From positions 1 to 15,480 of the forward strand of contig CAZCWX010000383.1 of the NCBI GenBank assembly GCA_964502465.1: a stretch of 15,480 bases of DNA, in the 5' to 3' direction. The notes beneath the pieces were generated by a model. The model was not told the origin of the DNA and ran no database searches. It worked only from the letters and a program-made list of their open reading frames with translations. The stretch comes from CAZCWX01 sp964502465. GTDB taxonomy: Bacteria > Desulfobacterota > Binatia > Bin18. Below, piece by piece: positions 1 to 6,720 of the stretch. The position numbers and the translations under genes were made by a program. Numbering within the stretch: position 1 is the stretch's first letter; the number at the start of each line of letters is the position of its first letter.

Positions 1-611
1 GTCAGCGCACCAACCGGACACACATCTACTACATTGACGGAGTACGGATTGTCGAGCGTTTTGCCAGGGAACAAGTCAATGTAGCATTGATCTCCGCGAG
101 AGAAGATGCCGAGTTCACTCGTTTTGGTCACTTCATCGAGGAACCGTGTACAGCGGGCGCAGAGGATACAACGCTCTTGATCTAAGACAACGTGTGGACC
201 GAGATCGACCACCTTTCTCTTGTGAACCTTGGCTTCGAGAGGAAATCGGCTGTGATACGCACCATAGTCCATGTAATAGTCTTGTAACTTACACTCGCCC
301 GCCTGGTCGCAAATGGGACAATCGATAGGATGATTAATCAACAAAAATTCGAGGACTGCGGCCTGCGCAGCCTTGGCTTTCAGGCTGGTGGTGTAGACCA
401 CCATGCCTTCAGTTACCTTGGTATTGCAGGCGATCTGCAACTTCGGCATTTTCTCGATCTCAACCAGGCACATGCGGCAATTGCCAGAAATGCTCAGCCC
501 AGGGTGGTAGCAGTAATGTGGCACTTCAATGTTCAGACGTTCGGCTGCCTGGATCACGTTCAGTCCGTCTTCGACCGTCACCTCGCGGCCGTCGATTGTC
601 AGTTTCGGCAT
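1..611 (-). CDS. nuoG: NADH-quinone oxidoreductase subunit G, N-terminal part (runs off window)
   Basis: This is the first 203 residues of the large iron-sulfur subunit of the complex I peripheral arm, which carries electrons from the NuoF/NuoE flavin module toward the quinone site. The translation starts MPKLTIDGREVTVEDG. All ligands of three clusters are visible: a 2Fe-2S set at C34, C45, C48 and C62; the His-ligated 4Fe-4S set H94, C98, C101 and C107; and a CxxCxxC set at C148, C151 and C154 with C198 in a DVCPVGAL context. The ATG at 609-611 is preceded by GAGGAAAAGA, a usable ribosome site. It lies 74 bp downstream of nuoF on the same strand, so the two are probably co-transcribed. The molybdopterin-like C-terminal part lies outside the window. 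A related alpha subunit of NAD-dependent formate dehydrogenase shares this N-terminal architecture, but the stand-alone 431-residue NuoF next to it favours complex I. Confidence 0.93.
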   Translation of the reverse strand, partial: MPKLTIDGREVTVEDGLNVIQAAERLNIEVPHYCYHPGLSISGNCRMCLVEIEKMPKLQIACNTKVTEGMVVYTTSLKAKAAQAAVLEFLLINHPIDCPICDQAGECKLQDYYMDYGAYHSRFPLEAKVHKRKVVDLGPHVVLDQERCILCARCTRFLDEVTKTSELGIFSRGDQCYIDLFPGKTLDNPYSVNVVDVCPVGAL

Positions 612-629
612 TCTTTTCCTCGAAGTTCT

Positions 630-683
630 CAGTCGTCAGTCATCAGTTGCCAGTTTTTTCCGTCTTTTTTCTACTGACTACTG
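630..683. repeat. Heptad CAGTNNN repeat and stem-loop between nuoF and nuoG
   Basis: Four consecutive 7-bp units sharing CAGT at their start (CAGTCGT, CAGTCAT, CAGTTGC, CAGTTTT) run from 630 to 657. A second cluster with the same period on the opposite strand lies at 671-683 (CTACTGACTACTG). The segment 630-640 can pair with 673-683 at 10 of 11 positions, giving a stem with a loop of about 32 nt in the nuoF-nuoG intergenic RNA. The repeats fill most of the 74-bp gap and stop just before the nuoG ribosome site. Function is unknown. A role in processing or in setting the nuoF to nuoG transcript ratio would be inference. Confidence 0.6.
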
Positions 684-685
684 TT

Positions 686-1981
686 CTACGCGGCGTGACG
701 CTGTCCTTCGCCATTCTTCTTGAGCGGGCAACGTCCCATCGTCACGTGAGCGACGAACTCATCTCGGAATTTACTGAGAAAGCTCTGGGTTGGCATCGCT
801 GCAGCATCCGCAAGCACACAGACCGTGTTCCCCATCATATTGCTCGCTATCCGATCCATTAGGTCTATGTCTTCTGGCCGGCCATTCCCCTCCTCCAGGC
901 GCACCAGTAACTTGTGCAGCCACCCTGTGCCCTCGCGACACGGCGAACATTGACCACATGATTCGTGATGATAGAAGCGATCAATAATTTCCAGCGCTCG
1001 CACCATGCAGGTATCTTCGTCCATAACGATAATGCCAGCAGTCCCGAGAAAAGCGTTAATCTTGCGCATGGAATCGAAGTCCATACGCACATCGATTTCG
1101 TCTGGTGTCAGCACCGGGAAAGACGAGCCAGCCGGCATGACTGCCTTCAGTTTTTTGCCACTACGGATGCCCCCAGCATACGCGTAAATGACCTCTCGCA
1201 ACGGCATACCCATAGGTAGTTCATAGAGGCCGGGTTTCTCGACGTGGCCACTCACACAATATATCTTGGGACCTGGTCCACTCTCTGGACCAATCGTTTT
1301 GAACCACTCTGGACCATTCTTCACGATGGACGGCACACACGCCAGGGTCTCAACATTATTGACAATCGTCGGACACCCGAACAGGCCATACACCGCAGGG
1401 AATGGCGGCTTAATGCGTGGATAGGCACGCTTGCCTTCGAGAGATTCGATGAGCCCAGTTTCTTCCCCACAAATATACGCACCAGCGCCACGATGCACAT
1501 ACACATCGAGGTCAAACCCGGTGCCGAAGATATTCTTACCGAGGAGGCCATCTGCATACGCTTCGGCAATAGCCTCTTGCAGGCGTCTGGCACCAAAAGC
1601 GAACTCGCCTCGGATATAAATATAAGCAGTGTGAGACTTGATCGCGTACGCGGTGATCACAATTCCCTCAAGTAGGGTATGCGGGTTCCACTCAATAATC
1701 GCCCGGTCCTTAAAGGTCCCTGGTTCACTCTCATCAGCATTACAACACAGATAGACAGGTTTGGTTGAGTCTTTCGGGAGGAAGCCCCACTTCATGCCGG
1801 CAACAAACCCCGCTCCGCCGCGACCTCGTAGGTTTGAGGCCTTGACCTGCTCAGTCACCTCTTCGGGCTTAAGCGTGGTGAGCGCCCTTCGGGCAGTCTC
1901 GTAACCGCCATGTGCAAGGTAAATATCAAGCTTGTGGATATTCGGAATATCGAGGTGTCGCAGCAACACTTTTTCAGCCAT
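686..1981 (-). CDS. nuoF: NADH-quinone oxidoreductase subunit F (NADH/FMN-binding)
   Basis: This 431-residue subunit binds NADH and FMN at the tip of the complex I peripheral arm and passes electrons into the Fe-S chain. The FMN/NADH glycine-rich segment GRGGAGF is at residues 53-59, NADESEPGTFKDR at 81-93, and the GAYICGEETGLIESLEG signature near 167-183. The C-terminal 4Fe-4S (N3) ligands are C342, C345 and C348 in SCGQCSPCREGTGW, with C388. Length is normal for the family and the protein lacks the extra thioredoxin-like N-terminus of FdsB or HoxF proteins. The start is an ATG at 1979-1981 with only a weak ribosome site. A promoter-like sequence lies about 55 bp upstream and the next gene upstream points the other way. 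nuoE, which usually precedes nuoF, is therefore not in this transcript. Confidence 0.96.
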   Translation of the reverse strand: MAEKVLLRHLDIPNIHKLDIYLAHGGYETARRALTTLKPEEVTEQVKASNLRGRGGAGFVAGMKWGFLPKDSTKPVYLCCNADESEPGTFKDRAIIEWNPHTLLEGIVITAYAIKSHTAYIYIRGEFAFGARRLQEAIAEAYADGLLGKNIFGTGFDLDVYVHRGAGAYICGEETGLIESLEGKRAYPRIKPPFPAVYGLFGCPTIVNNVETLACVPSIVKNGPEWFKTIGPESGPGPKIYCVSGHVEKPGLYELPMGMPLREVIYAYAGGIRSGKKLKAVMPAGSSFPVLTPDEIDVRMDFDSMRKINAFLGTAGIIVMDEDTCMVRALEIIDRFYHHESCGQCSPCREGTGWLHKLLVRLEEGNGRPEDIDLMDRIASNMMGNTVCVLADAAAMPTQSFLSKFRDEFVAHVTMGRCPLKKNGEGQRHAA

Positions 1982-2040
1982 GAACGTCGTCCCATCTCAC
2001 AAATAGGGTGGGAAATTTCGTAGCGAGGAACACGAGTTAG

Positions 2041-2069
2041 AGCATATAGACGGCCTCCTGACCTGTCAA
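2041..2069 (-). promoter_or_regulatory. Sigma70-type promoter for nuoF-nuoG
   Basis: Read on the minus strand there is a perfect -35 box TTGACA (2064-2069), a 17-bp spacer, and a -10 box TATGCT (2041-2046). Transcription would begin near 2034 and leave a leader of about 53 nt before the nuoF ATG. It lies in the 152-bp divergent gap between nuoF and the CopD-like gene. The call rests on sequence match only. Confidence 0.55.
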
Positions 2070-2133
2070 CGGAGGACAGACATCTCGCCCTGCCATTTAC
2101 ATTGTTCAGCCTCTCTGGTTTAACGAGCCGCCG

Positions 2134-2634
2134 ATGAGTGACCTTTTTGTTCTCTGGCTACATCTGCTTGGGCTTGCCGTGTATTTCGGCAGTGGCGCTA
2201 CCTTGATTGCAGTGTTGTTGCCGATGGCTGCGCAGGTTTCTGCCTCACGCGAAAAACAACGCTTTCTCGCTCAAGCGCTCAAATGGTACAACCCGTTGAG
2301 CATTGGTGCCCTGGGAGTGGTGCTTATGACCGGCGCGTTTAATCTGACATCGTACAAAGCGCTGCTCGGTCCGAGGTTCTTTGCGTTACTTGGGGGGGTG
2401 CTTGGCTGGAAACTCCTCCTGGTTTTTCTCTTAATTAACATCAGCGCTGCGGTTTCGCTGGGCATGGGACACCGCATAGTCCGAACCGAATTGCGCGGTG
2501 AGGAAATCGACGCTGAACGGCTCACCAGTTTGGTCAAACGCATACAGATCTTTACTATTGTCGCCCTGTTATTGACCGCTTGGATCGTCTGGGTCTCGCT
2601 CAACCTTACGCGCATTGCTCGTATACCGGGATAG
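2134..2634 (+). CDS. Four-helix integral membrane protein, CopD-like
   Basis: This 166-residue protein is strongly hydrophobic, with four likely transmembrane helices at about residues 7-30, 53-72, 82-108 and 138-158. It has a polar cytoplasmic-type stretch (VRTELRGEEIDAERLTSLVKR) before the last helix. The N-terminal WLHLLGLAVYFGSG, the internal GALGVVLMTGAFNL and the GWKLLLVFLLINISA segment resemble the copper-resistance CopD/YcnJ membrane domain and related small proteins with possible heme or metal ligands. H10 and H113 are the obvious candidate ligands. No partner CopC or other copper gene is in the window. The ATG at 2134 has no strong ribosome site. It is monocistronic here: it diverges from nuoF and converges on the dimethylformamidase large-subunit gene, 73 bp away. 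Membrane location is secure, but the family assignment is tentative. Confidence 0.75.
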   Translation: MSDLFVLWLHLLGLAVYFGSGATLIAVLLPMAAQVSASREKQRFLAQALKWYNPLSIGALGVVLMTGAFNLTSYKALLGPRFFALLGGVLGWKLLLVFLLINISAAVSLGMGHRIVRTELRGEEIDAERLTSLVKRIQIFTIVALLLTAWIVWVSLNLTRIARIPG

Positions 2635-2707
2635 CAGGGCAACACACTTGAGGGGGTTGGGCAATTTGGCTCTCCATTGCGGTGTACCTGCGAAAATAAG
2701 TATCGCT

Positions 2708-4951
2708 TCACGACACAAACGGTTTGGGATCGACAAAGCGTTTGAGAACGTTGTTGGTGATACGCGAGACGTTATTGTTGTACCTGTTATGCGACAGACT
2801 CCCCGCCCACGCGATCGAACTTGATGACCACACCGCACCGCCGTTGGGTGTTTCGTAGAAGACCATATCTGCTCTCACCAGTTCGTTCTCTGTTCCCCCA
2901 AGTCCAGGATATGTTGCTAGTAGCTCCTCGCACACGACGAGATAAATGTCAGTGTGCCCTCCTCGTGATGTAGCAAGCACGAGGGCATGTGGAGGAGTAC
3001 CAAGCTGTCGATCGGCACGGTCGAGTTCAAGGCCGGCCGCTCCACCACCAATGAGACCAAAGTCGCCAATGATCTCACCTTCACCGATTCCCTCAAAAAT
3101 GAAGGCCGCGCGTGAATTGAAGCTCTCTGGCAAACGGCGATATGGTGCCGATATATCAAACCCCTGGGCAGTAAAACCCGTGCCAACAATCATTTGCGGT
3201 GGACGGCCCTGTCGCCGCCAAAGGCCACCGTACTCTCCCGTAAAGCTATGATAGTACTCGCCAGATTCTGCCGCCCAGGTGCGAATCCCCCCTTCATTGC
3301 GTCGCACTTCGATCACTCCAGGTACTTTAGGATGGTACGCAATCTTCCAGTACCAGCCGTTCGCCCCCATGTACATTAACCGGCCTCCCTGATTCAGATA
3401 TGCCATCATGGCGTCCCACATCTGCTGTGAATGGTATTCAGGATGAGAGCCGCTTAGGATGACCTGGTAAGGCGTGAGAAGTTCAAGGCCATGGTAATGC
3501 AGGTCTTCATCGGTGATGATATCGAGCTCGTAGCTCATGGCATCAAGCCAATCGGTAATATGGGTGTCAGCATTGAACTGCCACAGTGAAGAGCCAGAAC
3601 CGCCGAGCGCTGAGATATGTTTCGGTCGCATATTGAGGATCGGACGTAGACGAGACGAATAACACACCCCCGATCCATCCGAATGGGAATCGTAACAGGA
3701 TGCGCCGTATTCACGATGCTCGTTCAGAAAGAGGGCATGTTTATCAAGCGGTGCAAGTCGCCCGGCAACCAACTCAATAAGCGCCGCGTTGGTTGCCATA
3801 TGTTCGTTGGCATATGCCATGTAACTCGCAGTGGGCAACAGGAAAGCAATGCGTTTCTCTTTTCCCGATGCTGGCTTCACCACAAACGGAATGTAGTCTT
3901 CCTCATCGCCAGATCTCAGGCGTGCGGTGTAGAGCCCACTTTTCATTGTAGCAGGGATCGTTAACTCGAAATCGACGTCCCAGCCAGCGTCGTAGATATC
4001 ATCGTCATGGAAGTGGATCGCGCCGTACTGCTCCGGCGCCTCTCGCCAGTTCATTACCTCTCCAGTCCAGTTATACCCCTTCATGCCACGCGCTGGCATA
4101 TTGACGACTTCACCGTGCAGCAAATTGAAGGACGTATCGGTTACTTTGAACGAGCTGATGTCTTGCGCGAAATCCCACGAGCCAACAACCACGTTCCGCA
4201 GGGAGGTGGGCACAGGACCGCTTTTCAACATCTCCATCTCAGCTCGGTTTACTGCACGGTTCGCTAGACGTGGGCTGTCGATCTTGCCGTTGTATTTGCC
4301 GTCGAGTTGCGTTCTCCTCGCGCCACTCCGGAACGCCCCGAACATGAGGGGAGATTGATTCCTCCCTATACTCTTGATCTTGGTCTTCGTCTGGATCTCG
4401 GCTGCGTCGGAAACGAGTGGGTAACTGACAAGAGGTTCTTGATATATTGCGACCTCTTGCGTTTTCGCATTGTAGCTGACCCCGACGAAATACCACTCTC
4501 GGGCAAGCAAGGGTTTGCCTGTCTTGATTGTTTCCTCCTTGCCACTGCCATCCCCGAGTATCAGAGCAACCGAACCGCCCTCCGCGAGGATCAATGCCAC
4601 ACCACACCTATCACGATCCCGCCACTTCGACATGATGACTTGGGTGCCCTTCTGGGGCGTCGTCGGCCAAATCATTGTCTGAAAGGAAAAGCTGTCCAGG
4701 TTTTCAAGGATGGGAGTGTGAGGAATCGTCACGTAGGAGCCAGCCTCAATCGTTTGCTTCCTTCCCTTGTACGTCTTATTCACTGACGTCTTAACGACCT
4801 TTTCTTTAACGCCCGGTCCTTGTGGATTGGTATCGCCGCAGATGATACGGACGACCTCAACAGTGTAGATCGGTAATTCGCAATTGACCATGAATTTGAT
4901 CGTTTCCCCCGGTGCCGCGCTCAGCCTATCGCAATAGCCAGTGATCTTCAT
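2708..4951 (-). CDS. dmfA2: N,N-dimethylformamidase large (beta) subunit-like amidohydrolase
   Basis: This 747-residue protein has the size and layout of the catalytic subunit of N,N-dimethylformamidase (EC 3.5.1.56; DMF plus water to formate and dimethylamine). An N-terminal beta-rich part with a LamG/concanavalin-like stretch (about residues 75-245) precedes a C-terminal catalytic half (about 360-747). In that half the GSHPEY motif gives H503 and E505. The YANE segment has Y377/Y380, the CYDSHSDGSGVCYSSRLRP segment has Y420/Y431, YMGANGWYW has N531, and GLELDR has E642. From memory of the Paracoccus enzyme, a mononuclear iron is held by two Tyr and one Glu with nearby His, Asn and Glu; these segments are the matching candidates. 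There is no signal peptide, so it is cytoplasmic. The start at 4951 is chosen because AGAGGTGG lies just upstream; an ATG at 4999 would add 16 residues but has no ribosome site. The small-subunit gene ends 84 bp upstream. The natural substrate may be another N-substituted formamide. Confidence 0.85.
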   Translation of the reverse strand: MKITGYCDRLSAAPGETIKFMVNCELPIYTVEVVRIICGDTNPQGPGVKEKVVKTSVNKTYKGRKQTIEAGSYVTIPHTPILENLDSFSFQTMIWPTTPQKGTQVIMSKWRDRDRCGVALILAEGGSVALILGDGSGKEETIKTGKPLLAREWYFVGVSYNAKTQEVAIYQEPLVSYPLVSDAAEIQTKTKIKSIGRNQSPLMFGAFRSGARRTQLDGKYNGKIDSPRLANRAVNRAEMEMLKSGPVPTSLRNVVVGSWDFAQDISSFKVTDTSFNLLHGEVVNMPARGMKGYNWTGEVMNWREAPEQYGAIHFHDDDIYDAGWDVDFELTIPATMKSGLYTARLRSGDEEDYIPFVVKPASGKEKRIAFLLPTASYMAYANEHMATNAALIELVAGRLAPLDKHALFLNEHREYGASCYDSHSDGSGVCYSSRLRPILNMRPKHISALGGSGSSLWQFNADTHITDWLDAMSYELDIITDEDLHYHGLELLTPYQVILSGSHPEYHSQQMWDAMMAYLNQGGRLMYMGANGWYWKIAYHPKVPGVIEVRRNEGGIRTWAAESGEYYHSFTGEYGGLWRRQGRPPQMIVGTGFTAQGFDISAPYRRLPESFNSRAAFIFEGIGEGEIIGDFGLIGGGAAGLELDRADRQLGTPPHALVLATSRGGHTDIYLVVCEELLATYPGLGGTENELVRADMVFYETPNGGAVWSSSSIAWAGSLSHNRYNNNVSRITNNVLKRFVDPKPFVS

Positions 4952-5035
4952 TGCCACCTCTTGGTTGTCATGACCGTTGGAAGACGGAAAGCGTAACATG
5001 TAAAGAGAAAGAAATGACTCATGACATCTTCCGTT

Positions 5036-5344
5036 TTAGTCCGGGTCGCGGCCAGTGCACTTCTTCCAACGACGCCGGAAGACCTCTCGTTCAGCGTCTT
5101 CGATATTCTTGAACACCTGATCTTTGAGAATCATAACGGGTTTTCCGCGCTCTCCAGATAATTGGCCGAGTACCCACTCCTTGTGGGGTTTGGTGCAGAT
5201 CAAAACGTATTTGTTCTCTGTTGAGCCACCCCGAAATACATTCAATACGCGCTGCAGCGCAGGACTATGGTGACCAATCGGCTTCTTCTGAAATTCATCG
5301 ACCACATGCTGATCCTGCAGACTTACCTGGTAAACTGTCAGCAT
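5036..5344 (-). CDS. dmfA1: N,N-dimethylformamidase small (alpha) subunit-like protein
   Basis: This 102-residue soluble protein is encoded directly upstream of the large subunit on the same strand. It matches the known small subunit of dimethylformamidase in order and spacing of its recognisable segments: HHSPALQRVLNVFRG (25-39, family pattern SPxLQRVxNxFR), KYVLI (45-49), a central basic segment, and FKNIEDAEREVFRRRW (78-93, family pattern FKxxEEAxxxVFxRR). It is about 30 residues shorter than the Paracoccus subunit as I recall it, mostly at the N-terminus. In that enzyme the small subunit packs onto the large one and is needed for a stable holoenzyme. The ATG at 5342-5344 sits behind the purine-rich GAGAGGAGAGGAAGG. 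The stop of the NTF2-like gene lies 42 bp upstream, so an operon is likely. The assignment rests on remembered family pattern plus context. Confidence 0.75.
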   Translation of the reverse strand: MLTVYQVSLQDQHVVDEFQKKPIGHHSPALQRVLNVFRGGSTENKYVLICTKPHKEWVLGQLSGERGKPVMILKDQVFKNIEDAEREVFRRRWKKCTGRDPD

Positions 5345-5386
5345 CCTTCCTCTCCTCTCTTGAACAATCAGATGAGCAGATGAGGA

Positions 5387-5767
5387 TCAGTCTTGGAAGA
5401 GTGGGGCCTTCGCCTTAGCATAAGTACTCTTTCGCACCAATGTGTCCCCTTTGAAATGCAACAGATCAAGCCCCCGCCAAGATGTTGGCTGGCCTTTCAC
5501 CTCAAGCGTGCAACGCCAGCTAGCCATGACCTTCCCGCTGTTGGCATCGACGAATAGATCCTCATCGAGAAACTGCATCTTGCCAAACCGGCCAGTAAAT
5601 TGGGGCTCGAACGCCGCGCGGATTGCTGCTTTGCCCATGTTGCGAATACCAGTAAACTCGTCGTAAATGGCATCATCAGCAAAAAACGACATCACTGTAT
5701 CAAGGTCGTTGCGGTTAAATGCAGCGAGGAATCGATTCGTTAACTCAACAAGGTGCTCGCGTTCCAT
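5387..5767 (-). CDS. NTF2/SnoaL-like (ketosteroid isomerase fold) protein
   Basis: This 126-residue protein has the single-domain alpha+beta cone-fold pattern of SnoaL/NTF2-like proteins. An N-terminal helix LVELTNRFLAAFNRNDLDTVMSFFADDAIYDEF leads into GKAAIRAAFEPQF and then a run of strands ending SWRGLDLLHFKGDTLVRKSTYAKA. Such proteins include small hydrolases, isomerases, ligand-binding and stress proteins, so no reaction can be assigned from sequence. The start is set at the ATG at 5765-5767 because AAGGAGGGG lies at 5772-5780; the upstream open frame (to 5893) would overlap rsmA and has no such site. It is the first gene of a likely three-gene unit with the dimethylformamidase subunits. 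The 119-bp gap from rsmA contains only a weak promoter-like match. A role with formamide-type compounds is inference from position alone. Confidence 0.85.
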   Translation of the reverse strand: MEREHLVELTNRFLAAFNRNDLDTVMSFFADDAIYDEFTGIRNMGKAAIRAAFEPQFTGRFGKMQFLDEDLFVDANSGKVMASWRCTLEVKGQPTSWRGLDLLHFKGDTLVRKSTYAKAKAPLFQD

Positions 5768-5771
5768 AACA

Positions 5772-5780
5772 CCCCTCCTT
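5772..5780 (-). promoter_or_regulatory. Strong ribosome binding site fixing the NTF2-like start
   Basis: AAGGAGGGG on the minus strand lies 4 nt from the ATG at 5767 (GGAGG core about 6 nt away). It is the best Shine-Dalgarno sequence in this part of the window and decides the start 42 codons inside the longer open frame. Confidence 0.8.
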
Positions 5781-5886
5781 TCTACAGAGCCTGAGTTTAC
5801 TTTTTTGTAGGCGCATTGCCCAAAGACATGGGAAAACGTTCGGCCCTTCTCTACCCTTGCTTCTCCCTGCCTAGTAAAGGCATCCA

Positions 5887-6717
5887 TTAGCATTCAGCAA
5901 GCAGATTGGCCAGCGCTGCAAACTCTTCCACACTTAAGGTCTCTCCCCGTCGTTGGAGATCAATCCCTATTCGTGCACTCACGGTATCGAGACTGTCATA
6001 GCCTGCCGCCCGTAACGCATTGCGCAACGTCTTTCGGCGCTGCGCAAAAGCGGCTTTCACTATCTGAGAAAAGACTCTTTCATTCTGTACCGCCACACGG
6101 GGGGCATTCTGGAAGACAAGCCGCACTACCTGAGACTCAACTTTAGGAGGGGGGAAGAAGCTCCAAGGTTGGACCGTGCATACTGTCGTCACCGTAGCGT
6201 AGAGTTGGGTGAGCACAGAAGGCACACCGTATGCCTTTGTTCCTGGCACGGCGCTGAGCCGTTCGGCGACTTCTTTCTGGATCATGACTGTCGCGTTCGG
6301 AAACTTATACCGGTGTTCCAGGAGACGAAAGAGAATCGGTGTCGCCACATTATAGGGAAGGCTCGCAACTACATGTATCATTGGTTCGGGAAAAGTGGCA
6401 GAAAGGTCAAGGGTGAGAAAGTCTGCGGTAATCATGTTGACTCTATCATGTTTCATAAACCGTCCTCGCAGCCGCTCAGCTAAACCGGCATCTACCTCAA
6501 CCAGATAGAGTCGCGCTCCTCGCTCAACTAATTGCTCAGAGAGGACACCTAAGCCTGGACCAATCTCCAGCGTTGTGTCTTCAGGGCTGAGCTGTGCCGC
6601 TGAGACCATACGATTAACGACGACAGGATCAATAAGAAAATGCTGACCGAGGCGTTTGTGTGGTCGGGTTCCGAGTTCATTGAGCGCGAAACGCGTCTGT
6701 TGTAATAATGTCGGCAC
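5887..6717 (-). CDS. rsmA: 16S rRNA (adenine1518-N6/adenine1519-N6)-dimethyltransferase
   Basis: This 276-residue KsgA/RsmA protein dimethylates two adjacent adenines in the 3'-terminal hairpin of 16S rRNA during small-subunit maturation, using S-adenosylmethionine. Visible motifs are KRLGQHFLID (21-30), the SAM-binding EIGPGLGVLSEQL (51-63), the acidic VEVDAGL (73-79), ITADFL (96-101), the catalytic-loop position ASLPYNVATPIL (118-129), PPPKVES and AFAQRRKTLRNALR. The catalytic loop reads Ser-Leu-Pro-Tyr where most family members have Asn-Leu-Pro-Tyr. The start is a GTG at 6715-6717, only 3 bp after the tsaD stop, implying translational coupling. Length and C-terminal domain are complete. 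Confidence 0.95.
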   Translation of the reverse strand: MPTLLQQTRFALNELGTRPHKRLGQHFLIDPVVVNRMVSAAQLSPEDTTLEIGPGLGVLSEQLVERGARLYLVEVDAGLAERLRGRFMKHDRVNMITADFLTLDLSATFPEPMIHVVASLPYNVATPILFRLLEHRYKFPNATVMIQKEVAERLSAVPGTKAYGVPSVLTQLYATVTTVCTVQPWSFFPPPKVESQVVRLVFQNAPRVAVQNERVFSQIVKAAFAQRRKTLRNALRAAGYDSLDTVSARIGIDLQRRGETLSVEEFAALANLLAEC

Positions 6718-6720
6718 GTT

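Noticed and set aside
1244..1675. Open frame of 143 codons on the plus strand
   Set aside because: It lies fully antisense to nuoF, whose frame carries all family motifs; no independent start signal or domain.
2635..2707. Terminator between the convergent CopD-like and dimethylformamidase genes
   Set aside because: Only a 5-bp GCAAT/ATTGC pairing and no T-run; nothing convincing.
4952..4999. Upstream start for the dimethylformamidase large subunit (16 extra residues)
   Set aside because: No ribosome site precedes the ATG at 4999, while AGAGGTGG precedes the ATG at 4951. It remains possible.
5768..5886. Promoter for the NTF2-dimethylformamidase genes
   Set aside because: The best match (TTGGGC, 18 bp, TAAACT on the minus strand) is too weak to list as a feature; read-through from rsmA is equally possible.
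5768..5893. Upstream extension of the NTF2-like open frame
   Set aside because: It overlaps the end of rsmA, is not family-like, and a strong ribosome site sits before the internal ATG at 5767.
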